Source: Chrysaora quinquecirrha (Eukaryota > Cnidaria > Scyphozoa > Semaeostomeae > Pelagiidae). From it: a stretch of DNA of 64,000 nucleotides. The stretch is from NCBI GenBank assembly GCA_014526335.1, contig JACTAT010000262.1, forward strand, positions 311,374-375,373. The letters run 5' to 3'. Positions 14,101 through 23,859 of the stretch are shown piece by piece. Numbering within the stretch: position 1 is the stretch's first letter; each line of letters opens with the position of its first letter. The position numbers and the translations under genes were made by a program. The notes under the pieces are model-generated. The model ran no database searches. It was not told where the DNA came from and was given only the letters and a program-made list of their open reading frames with translations.

Positions 14101-17100
14101 CTCTAATGATCTGCCCAAATGATCACACGCAAAAGCAGACCGAAGTGCTTATCCACCACAGTACGCAATAAACACCACCACAACAAGCATAATAACCCAT
14201 CGCATCAAGCATAATAACCCACCGCAGTAGTGCGCGTATAGATTCGCTAGCGTGGATCACAAGTTGTTGCTCAAAACACCAAAGATGTTTTTTACATTAC
14301 AAACAATGTTTGAATGTATTCAAATATTTGGCTTGAAACAAGCTTATAATGTTTTCGCAGCTTTTCAGAAGTATTGCAGAGCGAATTCTGTTTGTCAGTC
14401 ATTGACTTGTTTTTGCATTGCTTGTGAAGCATATCTCAAATGTTTGACCAGCAATGTTTGATCGTTTGGCAAGAGCCTAAAGACCAGGCCTAACGATCAC
14501 AAATTATTTTTCAAGCATTTGAAATCTGCTATTCAAGCAATCTTTGAATGTTTGATCTGGTGATGAAACATTGCTTGACAAGCAAAAATAAGCTAAATTT
14601 GTTCGCAATTTGTTTTGAAATTGTTCAGAAATATTTTTTGTCCTTTTGGCCATGTCGCAAGATATGTTTGAAAATCCAATCTTTTGCGGTATGGCCAAAG
14701 GGTGAAACATTTTGCTTGACTAGCAAGATTCGATTGTTTGACAAACAATGTTTGATCGTTTTACAAGGCCTTAAGCCTGCTGCACACGGTGAGAATTTTG
14801 CTGGGCAAAATGGCACGAATGGCACTTTGCTCAGCAAAATTCTCACCGTGTGCGCGCGAAATTTTCTGAGAAATTTTTTATTCGTGCCTGTGAGGAAAAT
14901 ACCTGAAAAAGTATGAATGACAATGAAATGAAGCTTGAAATTGCTCAACGTCGCTTTTAGGAACATTTTCCTTTCATGTTGTTTTGAACGAGTCATAATA
15001 CTCAATGATACCTTTGTTATTGCAGTTGGTCAATTCAGTTCAAGTTGGAAATTCAGGGCCTGGTACTGCATTGAGTAATGCATTGTGGCATTCATCAGAT
15101 ACAACTGATCAGGTATACTATGCGCAGAAATCTTGTTTTCCGTTTCCAATACTTTGCAGTGTTTTCCATGTTTTCCATGTTTTCATGTTTCCATGTTAAA
15201 CAGTGACAAAGCAAGAGACTTTCTGCAAGTCTTAACTCTTAGGGTTTAACAGACTGGTGTAGACTTCCTTATAACCAAGTCCCTAACGTTCGCTCATACT
15301 GAATTGAATCAAAAAGTTGTTTTTCACTTCAGTTAGTTTGAGCGTCTAGCAACTCAGTCCAATAACGATAAATAACTACGATGCATGTAGTAAGTCTTTG
15401 GAGTTCAGAATAAACTAGCGGTCAAAAATCGTGGGAATAATTATTGGTGTTTATTCAAAGGATGGGTTAGAATTTTAGCAGATTGAAAAAGCATTGAAAA
15501 CAGTGAAAGCAGCTTTAATAGGAAAACACTTAAAGGTGCTTCCAAACCACATTAAGATACGGAAGTTTCAAACATTTTCCTGGAGAGAAATCGAACAATG
15601 GGTAGACTTGCCCAAGTCTATTTCTCAATATCCTTTTCAGAAGGTCTACTATTCCGTGGAAACAATTGTGGTCCTTAGGAGAAGGATATTTGGAAAAAGA
15701 CTTGGGGCAGGTCTACACAATGGGTAACCGCTTTATCTCCTGTTTCTAAAGCACCTATTGTATTTTGTTGGGATTTTGTAGTTAACCCAAAGATCTTGAG
15801 AGAATGGTCTTTTAAGTGTGATGTTGTTTCTGTTATGTAGGTGAAACTCCTTTGGACCGACCCTGCAATGCGAGGATGGCAACATGAGACCGCATATTCA
15901 TTTCATTTGGAAATTAAACCTTCATTGGGGAGAATAAGGTACAGATATTTTTACGATTCTTTTTATCTTATAAAACTGCAGGAGGAGCATTTTCAAAAAC
16001 CTTTTTGCGTATCAGATCGAAAATTTTTTACAATGTTAACAAATGTTTTGCAATGTTCTGATCGTCTTATGTTGGGAGGAGAACTCTACTAGATAATGTG
16101 TAGAACCAATAAGTTATGACATAAGCCACATAGAACAGCAATAAGCGCTAAATTACAAAGATTCGCTCTCAGCCATTAATAAGATAGAGCCTAGGATACA
16201 TGTTCATCATACCCCTTCCAAGTAGGGGTGTAGTGGATTAATTTACGCACAGCCTGGTTTAGGCCTGAGTTCAAATCAAGCAACTGGTAGTTCCCTCCTT
16301 GCTCCGCAGGCCACCTCAACCTTCCATCCCTTTGTTGGCAGGTAAACGAGTACCGAGTAATTGCGGGACAACTCCTTGGCTGCCGCTGGTGCGGGTTGCT
16401 CCCATCGACTGTTTAAACAATGTGGGTGTCTGTTACTGCTCTCGACTAGGCCGGTCAGCAGCACGATGTTGATGTTCAGTTGTTGTTGGGACCTGTCTAG
16501 GTTAGGTTCAATACTTTCATATTTACAGATAAAACCTTTAAAATGTTTGCCTAGGTAACTGTTGCTTGTTATGTCAAAGCTTTAAACTAAATTCTATTGA
16601 TAATATGTTTCATATTTTTGAAAGGGGATGGTAATAGGCAACGGTATTTTACAGGCGTTCTAGATTTTAACAGAACCCTGCCCATATACTTGATTGATTC
16701 ACGGAAAATTACACTATTCACAGCTCAATTTAGCAAGCAACATAATTCGCTCTTTACATTATCTCCGATTTCATCTTACAGATTGATAGTTACTCAAGGC
16801 AGTCAGCTGTTCGTTGACTCTGGTTACATTTATGACACAACAATAAATGGTGGGCGACTTGGTTTCATGACTTATGGACAAAGTGATGTGATTTGGTCAA
16901 AAGTCAAAGCAAGATGCAAAGATAGGTATGAGAAATCTCATTGTTATTAATTCTTTTAACTATGATAAAGTTTAATTAAAGAAATACGGAATTTGTTTCA
17001 CGCTGTTTATAATATACATCTATTAATGCCAATACGTTTTAGCTTGTTTGACTTTTGACTTTTAACTCTTGACTTTAGACTTTAAACTTTAAACTTTTGA

Positions 17101-20100
17101 CTTTTGACTTCTGACTTCCGACCTTTTGACTTTTGGCTTTTTAGGCACAATCAAGCATTGCTCTTCGATGGTATTGACGATTATGTTGAACTTCCTGCAA
17201 TCAATACCCTCTCATTGAAAGAAAGGTACAGTAAATTTACTATAGCTGAAAATCATATTACCGAACTGCTTCGGATGGAGGCAGTTGTGACTTTTACCAA
17301 ACTATCCTAACTTCAACGACTCCAGAAAAGGGTGAGAAGGCAAGAAACTTAGTAAATAGAAAATGCGAAAAATAGGGATGGATGGACATGTAATGTAAAT
17401 GGCTCAATGTTAAGCCTCTAATCTTTTTTACCTTTAACCAAGGAGAAATGCAATATAATATTTTAAGATACCTCTGTTCAACCAATCAACGTCACAAATT
17501 CACCAAATTTGAGAGTTTTAATGGCTAAGGAAAAATGCTGAAAAATGAGCTAGGCGTTAGGCTATATTTCTTTCTTTTTTCACGACAGTTTTACAACGAG
17601 CACATGGATTCTTTTGGCTGCTGGCTATCCAATGACAACCTTGCCAATAATTTGCAGTCTTGACTCTACTCTTTGCATTTATATTGTTAGTGGGTAAGAA
17701 GAACCTTTCGTGCTAATTTCTTTTAAAATACGTAATGTCTTTTTTCGAGTAATTATTTGTTATTTCTGGTGTAGAGTTCAAGACTAAATGAATCGTTATC
17801 CGTGGTATTAGATTCATTGTAGTAGATTCGTTCAGTTAGATTCATTTTAGGTTTTCAAGATTTTTGAAAAAATGGAAAAACTTCAGGAAGAAATTCTTAT
17901 TCATGACAGTTATGTTAATCATTCACTCACTTGCTGCCTTTAAAAGTGCTTTTTTCTGCTGTACTTTTATAACCATATCAAACAAAGCCTATGCTCATTT
18001 TGGAACTATAATTTATAGTTCAATGGTGCTTTTGAATTAGACTTTTTGTATCGCCACTCAACCAACTTATAGTCGCACACTAGCGAATCTATACGCAAAT
18101 TGTGTTGGATAAGCACTGCTGTAATGGGTTATTATGCTTGGTGGGCTATTATGTTTGATGTGGTGGTATTTTTGCGTACTGTGGTGGAAAAGCACTACTG
18201 TGGTGGTTTATTATGCTTGATGTGGTGGGTTATTATGCTTGATGTGGTGGGTTATTATGCTTGATGTGGTGATTTGGTGGATTGATCTATAGATTTTAAG
18301 CACGATTTCGTACCACCAAACTACGCAAAAAAATACCACCACATCAAGCATAATAACCCACCACATCAAGCATAATAACCCACCACAGTAGTGCTTATCC
18401 ACAACAGTAGGTGGGTTATTATGCTTATGTGGTGGTATATTTTTCATACTGTAGTGGATAAGCCCTACCGGGGTGGGTTATTACGTATGCTTGATTTGGT
18501 GGTATTTTTGCGTACTGTGGTGAATAAGCACTACTGTGGTGGGTTAGTATGCTTGCTGTGGTTATATTTTTGCAAATAGTGGTGGATAAGCTTTGCTGTG
18601 GTTTGTTATTATGCTTGATGAGGTGGTATTTTTGCGTACTATGGTCGATTTTGTACGCATACCACCACAGTAGTGCGTATGTATAGATTCGCTAGCGTGA
18701 GACGATCCCTTCGTGGTTATCATATATAAGTATCTGGCTTGTGGCTGGCATTACCAAATGATAAGTAATGCTTTAAACACCCGGACGCAGTTAAGTATTT
18801 CCAGTTAATATGTTAAATTCTCGTCTTTTGTTTTATAGACAATTGCGAGGAAGACTTGGTGATCAAATTATATCAAGCTCAACAACATTACAAGCTGACA
18901 TGTGGCATCATGTTAACCTTAGATTTGATGCACAACGTAAGAGAAGTCAATACATCTTCACACCCATTTTTATATGAGAAACCCTCTTGAAGCGAGCACT
19001 GGATATTTAGGAAACATCTAGAAACTATAGTGCTCAAAGCAAGAAATAAAGAAACAGATTGATTAATGAAATGTCTTAAAACTGTTGCATTTTGATGTTA
19101 TTGTTTCGTTTGTTGTACTGCTTCCTAAGAAACCATTAAAACAACCTCAAAAGTCTGTTATATCGTGTTTATAGTTTCTAATTGAACTCCTTTTAAAAAG
19201 CCATATTTCATCCGTGAAAGCATAACACATACTATCCTTTTAAACCCTGGCCAAAGGATCAAATATTTGAGAGTTTCTTTACAAACAATATATGACCGTT
19301 AAGCCATCAAAAACTTCAAAACATGTTATATTTGTATCAAACAGAAATGTTTTACAGGCAATGTTTTGTGATATGCCTATATGGTCAAATGTTTTGATAG
19401 GCAAGTAAATTTCAAATGTTTGATAAACATTGTTTGATGGGTCGCTTGGCCAGGGCCTACTAGGAAATGATAATAACTGCAATGTTAAGTAACTTTGGTG
19501 CTGAAAGTCGACCGTTCTTCTCACAAAATTTGATGGAATTCTTAAATCTTTAAAATAAAAGTTTAATCCAGTAACTGCCTTATGTTTTTACCCTAACCTC
19601 ATTTCACCTTTACCCTAATTTCAGGTCATACATTGGAGCTGTTTCTAAATGCGACATCAGAAGCAATCAATTCAAATACACTTCCAACTTCTTGGGTAAG
19701 ATATTTCAATTTTATTATCAACATTTACATCTTTATTATTTAATCCAATTTTATTTTCTTAGTCTTTTAGTTGTTTAAAACTTGAGGATAGCAGAAAGGG
19801 TAGAAAAATCTCAAGATAAGCTTTTTTTCAAAACCTTTTTCGTCTGACACCCCTCAGAGTATAAACGTCAGAAACATGCCGAAAAAATCGACAGAAGTGA
19901 AATTTATACCCAGATGCTGGCCGAAGATCGAAATGCACCAATCAATGAAGCTGAATTGGCGTTGTGTTTTCAATATCAGCTCGCTTTATTAAGTTAGCAG
20001 GAAGACCAATAGAACCAAATCCAAATGAAGGTTGTAAGAGAGGAAATGCACTCTTTCTGTCTACACAGAACCGGCCGAATTGGTTTTGATGTGGACAGAT

Positions 20101-21902
20101 TCCAAATCCCTAAATGAAACAAAGATCTTGCTCTGTCAATTATTCGAATAGAAACCTGGCTCTAAACTTCTACACAATCTTGGTAATCAAATCGTATCTT
20201 TCACTTCTGTAATCTTTTTCTACCTTTCAGTCTAATTCTGCTAAACTCTTCATTGGGAGAAATCAGAACAATTATTTCAAAGGAATCATAGACGAAGTAA
20301 GTGGATGTAAATAATCACATTTTACCAATCTTTTAAGATCTGTCAGCCCTTAACGTCAGCTGTAGGATTTCTGAATTTCGCTGACAGTCCTGTTTCCCTG
20401 CTGCACTGTATTGGATATGAATTAAAACAATCATACTACATCTCAATTCAATTAACGCGTTTCAATGGCTTACGAATAGAAGTTTACCATATTACTCCTA
20501 TTTGAAGCTCGGAGCGTTTATAAGACTTAAGAAGTACGCGTGTATTCGAGAGGGTGTTTAAAAGAGACAGGCGTTTATTTTGAGATCACTTTGTTTGTAC
20601 CAAAACTTAAGGTTCGAAATTTGAATAGAGGCTTTCGCGGAAGATGGCGGTTCTTTCCTGGTTCTTTCCGTTAGTCCTCTGTAGACCTCTGTATTTATCG
20701 AGGATTTTCATTAGTTACGGGAACTCAACGAACTCAACGTATGTGTGCCCAGCTGCAGTAGCTAAGGAAATTGTTCCAAGAATTTTTTTCAAATAACCTG
20801 AATAAAAACAAAAGACAGGACAGCCGCAATCTTTTACGGAAGCCTCTTTTTGCTTTTACGTATGGAAAGAATCAGAAAATCGGGAGAAAAAACCTGTTTT
20901 TTAACTTCTTCCATGATAAAATTGATTCTAACCTTCTTGAGTGAGTTATTAACTGAAAATTTTTACTTATCGAACATCTCAGTTAACCTTGATGCTTTAT
21001 ACGATTTTCTTATGGAAAACTCGATCGCTTGTTATTCCAAAAACTTCAATGCTGTCGGCCGTTTACCAAAAAGGTCTATATTATACCATCCTGATGTCTT
21101 ACACGCAATTTTTTTATAAGCAACTTCGCTCGGCCAGTTAAAAAAGTTGCTTATTTTTGGACCTCTTATGGCCACCTTTTAGTAGCAAAAGTTGTTTAGT
21201 AGTTGCTTAATTTTAACTGTATATCTTTTGCCCTAAGAATAGTATAGAGGCTGAAAAACAGCAAAATTTGGAGTTATCCTATAGCTTTTTATGCAACATA
21301 GCGCTAGAACACCTAGTATGCAGCAAATAAATACCATAAAAACATCAGTCAAGAAATACCATTTTATTGTTATATTACCATATAAAGACTTTGTATTGAA
21401 AGTTAAACTGAAACCCCTCAATAAAATGCTTCACGTAATGAGTAACACTCCGTTGATATGTGAGTTTATACGGCAAATGAATGGAAATAGCTTCTGTTTA
21501 AATCCTCGATTTATTGCAGTGATAAAAATTATTTAAAATTTATAATGTTGCTTAGGTGTTTTTCCTGTGGTACTATACGTTAAAATTTTAGGCCCTCTAC
21601 ATCTTGGTTGCTTATAAGCGGTTGCTTATTAAAAAAAATGCGTGTAATTGTTCCAACAATGTAACGATAACAAGGATGATGTAATATCACTTAATTTTAT
21701 CTTTCAGGTTGCACTATGGCATGTCTATATAACCGATGCAGAAATCTCATCTTACATGAAGCTTGCTGGTCTTGCATGGCCTAAGCATCAGAAAATCATC
21801 AGTGCTCATTATAACTTCGATCAATTATCTGGTACTGTTCTTGAAGATTCGAGTGGACATGGAAACAATGGGAATTTATTTGGCTTGCCAAAATGGACTG
21901 AG
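1..21902 (+). CDS. Thrombospondin-family gene with C-terminal LamG domains (partial, 26 exons)
   Basis: Exons, all with AG/GT borders and compatible phases: 1-87, 540-602, 1138-1234, 2011-2187, 3044-3171, 3862-4071, 4747-4899, 5032-5136, 6062-6169, 7122-7284, 8166-8284, 9315-9373, 10065-10150, 10703-10816, 11766-11944, 12793-12844, 13784-13974, 15026-15112, 15841-15938, 16782-16925, 17145-17225, 17589-17693, 18839-18936, 19625-19695, 20231-20296, 21708-21902. They total 3036 nt, 1012 codons without a stop. Domain order: cysteine-rich (about residues 1-141), four EGF (142-325), type 3 repeats (330-595), thrombospondin C-terminal domain (596-807), LamG (807-970), start of a second LamG (975-1012). 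Thrombospondins are secreted, calcium-binding, usually oligomeric matrix glycoproteins. Four EGFs and no TSR domain resemble the COMP/TSP3/TSP4 group, but the LamG tail does not. The 5' end is outside the window. The exon after 21902 was not identified. Family assignment is firm; the exact orthologue is unknown. Confidence 0.93.
138..375 (+). mobile_element. tRNA-derived SINE copy
   Basis: The stretch 239-303 resembles a tRNA: a box-A-like TAGCTCATTAGAATTGTCG followed about 30 nt later by a box B, GGTTCGAATCC. It is followed by GGTGGAAAAAGCTATCCAAG and a CCATTCGTGA motif. The same order of motifs recurs at about 36960-37340, 51040-51605, 52090-52262 and 54430-54995, so it is a dispersed SINE-like family and not a functional tRNA gene. 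Confidence 0.6.
641..1038. mobile_element. Small element with CCGTAAAAGCTCTA ends
   Basis: This lies in the intron after exon 540-602. It starts CCGTAAAAGCTCTAATTTGC, and the reverse complement of its end reads CCGCAAAAGCTCTATAAAC. The flanks just inside both ends are rich in runs of C or G (CCCCCC, GGGGGG). No coding capacity is seen, so it looks like a non-autonomous terminal-inverted-repeat element. Confidence 0.5.
1375..1705. mobile_element. Family A palindromic MITE (diverged copy)
   Basis: It carries degraded family A modules, including TTGCTTGACGAGCAA, TGGCCAAACAAACGGTCAAA and a terminal CGTTTGGCC, in an intron of the thrombospondin gene. There is no coding potential. Confidence 0.5.
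2211..2830. repeat. Duplicated and inverted repeat block
   Basis: A segment of about 95 bp containing GATCTGGGTCGGCGGGACAT occurs twice in tandem (about 2211-2308 and 2309-2402). A related copy lies in inverted orientation at about 2735-2800, where GATTCCCATACTCAAGATGT mirrors ACATCTTGAGTAAGGGAATC. The block sits inside the intron between exons 2011-2187 and 3044-3171. It is probably a fold-back transposon remnant. Confidence 0.55.
2847..2906. repeat. (TCTAA)n pentanucleotide microsatellite
   Basis: About twelve perfect TCTAA units in an intron of the thrombospondin gene. Confidence 0.95.
3044..5136 (+). CDS. Four EGF-like domains of the thrombospondin gene (exons 5-8)
   Basis: The exons 3044-3171, 3862-4071, 4747-4899 and 5032-5136 encode four six-cysteine EGF modules. 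EGF1 holds ACDNNPC and GYRGDGQTC and ends in DINE, followed by C on the next exon. EGF2 holds the thrombospondin signature [14 protein letters not shown] followed by GVGLEEAG, and ends in DIDEC. EGF3 spans two exons (CVNTL joined to GSYYC), and so does EGF4 (TYTCS joined to CKPGYAGDG). DINEC and DIDEC linkers are typical of calcium-binding EGFs. The last exon already enters the type 3 region with a DDVDLDG motif and a CSVPECKE segment like that found at the start of thrombospondin type 3 repeats. Confidence 0.93.
5175..5870. mobile_element. Composite of palindromic MITEs (family A and a relative)
   Basis: The first part (5175-5425) has repeated GGCCAAATGAACTG modules in both orientations. The second (5415-5870) carries diverged family A modules such as ACAAACAATGTTTGATCGTTTGG. 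It fills most of the intron between exons 5032-5136 and 6062-6169. Confidence 0.5.
6062..11944 (+). CDS. Thrombospondin type 3 calcium-binding repeats (exons 9-15)
   Basis: The exons 6062-6169, 7122-7284, 8166-8284, 9315-9373, 10065-10150, 10703-10816 and 11766-11944 encode consecutive aspartate-rich repeats such as [53 protein letters not shown] and [16 protein letters not shown]. In thrombospondins these motifs wrap calcium ions around a chain of disulfides. Split codons re-form correctly at each junction, including GGA, AGT, GGT and AAT. The last exon leads into the C-terminal domain through SNIQKTSF, close to the family motif that begins the lectin-like domain. Introns are 0.5-1.1 kb and several hold MITE copies. 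Confidence 0.95.
6243..6450. mobile_element. Family D MITE, AGAGGCTTCCGC ends
   Basis: It opens TAGAGGCTTCCGCAAAAGAT followed by GGCGG, and closes with an inverted counterpart, CCGCCATCTTCTATTG. A second copy lies at 20625-20848. The interior includes a TAACTAAAGAAAT inverted motif. Non-coding. Confidence 0.6.
7735..7991. mobile_element. Family A palindromic MITE
   Basis: It begins AGGCCCTAGG and ends TTTCATCGTTTGGTCAGGCC, with internal CAAGCAAACTT modules. It is intronic in the thrombospondin gene. Confidence 0.6.
9628..9885. mobile_element. Family A MITE (degenerate copy)
   Basis: Diverged family A motifs, including GGCCGTTTGGCC near one end and TATCAGATGTTTGAC with GCATAGGCCTAAG at the other. 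Intronic. Confidence 0.4.
10310..11640. repeat. Cryptic TTGRYTTGG-rich low-complexity intron sequence
   Basis: At 10310-10630 and 11060-11640 the introns on both sides of exon 10703-10816 are built of imperfect units such as TTGACTTGGTTTG, TTGGCTTTGTT and TTGGTTTAGCTAAGGTTAG. Both tracts share near-identical stretches (GGTTTAGCTAAGGTTAG versus GGTTTGGCTAAGGTTAG), which suggests that they expanded or duplicated together. Confidence 0.6.
11766..16925 (+). CDS. Thrombospondin C-terminal domain (exons 15-20)
   Basis: The 3' part of exon 11766-11944 plus exons 12793-12844, 13784-13974, 15026-15112, 15841-15938 and 16782-16925 encode the full lectin-like beta-sandwich domain, about 210 residues. 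Diagnostic pieces are [74 protein letters not shown] and a final VKARCKD. In typical family members the protein stops shortly after this last motif. Here the exon ends in a GT donor in phase 2 and the frame continues into a further domain. Confidence 0.95.
12095..12654. mobile_element. Two family A palindromic MITEs
   Basis: One partial copy spans about 12095-12235 and a fuller one 12376-12654. Both end in TTTGATCGTTTG or TTTGATTGTTTGG followed by CCAGRGCCTAAG. They lie in the intron between exons 11766-11944 and 12793-12844. Confidence 0.65.
13418..13723. mobile_element. Family A palindromic MITE
   Basis: It is delimited by TAAGACCCTGGCC and the inverted GGTCAGGGTCTAA. Internally it has repeated CAATGTTTGACAAGCAATG-type modules in opposing orientations. 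Confidence 0.7.
14125..14254. mobile_element. Family E element fragment
   Basis: This short copy holds CATCAAGCATAATAACCCAC-type units and ends GTATAGATTCGCTAGCGTG, the terminal motif of the long element at 18079-18699. Confidence 0.55.
14260..14774. mobile_element. Two adjacent family A MITEs
   Basis: A partial copy ends at 14480 (GATCGTTTGGCAAGAGCCTAA). A second runs from 14481 (AGACCAGGCCTAACGATCAC) to 14774 (GATCGTTTTACAAGGCCTTA). Confidence 0.65.
14782..14853. repeat. Short inverted repeat (hairpin)
   Basis: The left arm GCACACGGTGAGAATTTTGC continues into TGGGCAAAATGGC. The right arm is its inverted copy with about two mismatches and ends CTCACCGTGTGC. The loop is only a few nucleotides. 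It directly follows a family A MITE. Confidence 0.8.
17040..17140. repeat. TTTGACTTTTGACTT heptamer-like tandem repeat
   Basis: Imperfect TGACTTT units run up to the acceptor of exon 17145-17225, so this low-complexity tract serves as that exon's pyrimidine-rich region. Confidence 0.7.
17145..21775 (+). CDS. First LamG-like domain after the thrombospondin C-terminal domain (exons 21-26)
   Basis: The exons 17145-17225, 17589-17693, 18839-18936, 19625-19695, 20231-20296 and the first third of 21708-21902 encode a concanavalin-A-like LamGL (Laminin_G_3 type) fold. Key pieces are [71 protein letters not shown] and [10 protein letters not shown]. All phases match (2, 2, 2, 1, 0, 0), so the LamG region is spliced onto the thrombospondin reading frame and is not a separate neighbour. 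A separate downstream gene is unlikely because the first LamG exon starts mid-codon and has no initiator. Confidence 0.88.
18079..18699. mobile_element. Family E element: inverted ends enclosing a minisatellite
   Basis: It is bounded by ACTAGCGAATCTATACGC on the left and the inverted GTATAGATTCGCTAGCGTG on the right. The interior consists of units like GGGTTATTATGCTTGATGTG and GGTGGTATTTTTGCGTACTG, present in both orientations and switching near 18300 and 18410. A short copy with the same right end is at 14125-14254. No ORF of note. Confidence 0.75.
19241..19459. mobile_element. Family A palindromic MITE
   Basis: It is bounded by TAAACCCTGGCC and GGCCAGGGCCTA, in the intron before exon 19625-19695. 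Confidence 0.65.
19828..20175. mobile_element. Family C dispersed element
   Basis: It shares TTTTTCGTCTGACAC, GAGTATAAACGTCAGAAAC, ACCCAGATGC and GAAATGCACCAATCA with copies at 35778-36035, 39045-39360 and 59105-59320. It is non-coding and probably a non-autonomous transposon or SINE. Confidence 0.6.
20625..20848. mobile_element. Family D MITE
   Basis: It opens ATAGAGGCTTTCGCGGAAGA followed by TGGCGG, and closes with the inverted TCTTTTACGGAAGCCTCT. It is related to the copy at 6243-6450. Confidence 0.65.
21106..21640. mobile_element. Element with TTTTTATAAGCAAC inverted ends
   Basis: It starts TTTTTTTATAAGCAACTT and ends GGTTGCTTATTAAAAAAA, which are inverted relative to each other. A similar pair of ends brackets 58720-59095. 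It lies in the last intron seen of the thrombospondin gene. Confidence 0.5.
21783..21902 (+). CDS. Start of a second LamG-like domain (3' part of exon 26)
   Basis: After AWPKHQ the exon 21708-21902 continues with [13 protein letters not shown] and [12 protein letters not shown]. This is the characteristic opening of a LamGL domain (AHYxFDxxSG, DSSGxGNxG). The exon ends at a strong GTAAGT donor in phase 0. The rest of the domain was not found between 21903 and the gap at 27697, so the gene either continues into the gap or ends in a short exon that I could not identify with confidence. Confidence 0.7.
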
Positions 21903-23284
21903 GTAAGTGTGTTTCAGATAAAAGGACGAACTCAGATTTGAGATCTTCTGCTTTCAGGGAGACATTGTACAATTCAATTCAATTTCGAATATGCTTGTAG
22001 GATGTAACTAGCAAACAGGAAATCATTTCTTATCCAGCCCAGACCGTTTTAACCCTTTCACACCCGGATTTACTTGCATGTAACAGTTTAAATCTATATG
22101 ACTGCATGTTTTTGAGGGGGTAGCAGATGCCAAGATGGCCAGTTGAAAGCTTCAATAAAATAACTAATATAAATCCAATAATATATCATGCATTTACCCC
22201 CTGACATTATCACGTTTTACAGTGTTTATCAATGGACCATATGGTCCCTCCAGGAGGGAAAGGATTATCTACAAATAGCATAACTTTATGTAATGTAAAA
22301 GAGCAGTCTAAAGTAAACCATCAAACCATCAAATATTAAATAATTTAACAAGTTTGTTGATGAAACATGGCTCATTTCTACCAATTTCATTTTTTCCATT
22401 TGTTGGACTGACGAATTAGAACGCAGCACAAGCTAGCCTGTGTTGTGTACAGCCGCAAACTCTAAGCGAGGCTGCACGCACGCTAAGCCAAAGCTAGTTT
22501 AGCTTAATCTGGTTTTTTACTTTGATTTACGGTGTAAAGAAATAAATTCCTGATGATCAAAATGAGCTGGTATGAAGTTTGTCAATAGATTGGTACGCTA
22601 ATTGCATGTTTCTTTTAAAGAATCAGCTCACAAAAACAAGGCAGTGAGGCAACATAACCAGTGCTTTAATTGTTGATTGTAATCTCGTTTTCGATTTGCA
22701 GAGCTCTTTGGACAAGACTCGCTTTCAAGCAGCTCATCCAACAAATCGTAGACGAAGGGAGATTCATGACGAGTTTTAAACTTCAAACGTCGCTGCTTCT
22801 TCAAATTTTGCATTCAACAGCTATTATATGACCTATGACAACTGAGGAATTGAGCTGGTCTCTGGATTTCTCGAGAAAAAGTAAACATTTTTTTATTTAT
22901 TAACTGTAACAATGCTTGTCAAAGACAATGTAGATAGGGCAATTGAGATAAAAAATTATCGGGGTTTGATGGTACTCCCCTAGGAAATTTTTTGTGTCCA
23001 CGCCCTTTAGATCGGCTTAAAATGCAACAAACGTTTTTCAACGAGTGTAAATAATGTTTTTATACGACAATTTTGGCTATGTCTCTGCATGCACGCATTT
23101 CGAATGGCACAATAATGGCGAAACATCGTATTTAACGTTGTCAAAGTCAATTATCGCTTTACATTGAAAAGGCACTTTTGCCCCCTTTGCCCCCCTTAAG
23201 AAAGGGCTGGAGGGGCGCTTGCCCCCCGCCGCCCCCTCTCCGGCATCCCTGACTATTATCCAAGTAAATGAAGGACAGAGAGAC

Positions 23285-23554
23285 TAAGGCCCTGGCCGAA
23301 AGATCAAACAATTTTGTCAAACATTTGGAATTCGGTTATCAAGGAATGTTTGAACTTTGAGCCACGTCACAAATCATTCCTTGATAAACATAAATAAGCA
23401 GGATTAAGATTCCCCCTATGCATTGTTTTTGAAGAAGTTCAAAAGCATGTTTGAAGAGCATTGTTTCACAATCGGCCAAACAGTAAACATTTTGCGTGAC
23501 AAGCGAATTTCATATCTTTTACAACTAATGTTGAATCATTTGGCCAGGGCCTAA
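23285..23554. mobile_element. Family A palindromic MITE
   Basis: It is bounded by TAAGGCCCTGGCC and GGCCAGGGCCTAA, one of the clearest matching end pairs of the family, with internal TTTGTCAAACATTTGGAATT and its inverted counterpart. Confidence 0.75.
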
Positions 23555-23859
23555 TGAAAGTCCCTATTTAGCGTTTTTGATAAACTTTTGAGATGCAAGG
23601 AGACTATGGTTTTCCCCTTGAAATTCACCAGTGTTAAAAATTTGGCACTCAACCCAACATCTCCCACGCCATCTCTAGCATCGAATCTTAATGAATATGG
23701 TATTGGTATGAAAGTGCCATCTTCCTTATCACCGCATATCATTTCATATTGCAGTCAACTAGCTACATTCAGTCCATTAGTGAACATGAGCTTTATCATG
23801 TCATACGGTATTCAGTGGCGTCCTTATTTCACACCACATCTGTTATAATCTTCATTTGC

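Noticed and set aside
14548..15005. 122-126 codon frames on both strands
   Set aside because: They cover a family A MITE and the adjacent hairpin. Opposite-strand frames of similar length are expected from palindromic DNA.
16140..16560. GC-richer block with GAGTTCAAATC resembling a box B
   Set aside because: No matching box A at tRNA spacing and no second copy in the window. It is probably a repeat remnant, but unsupported.
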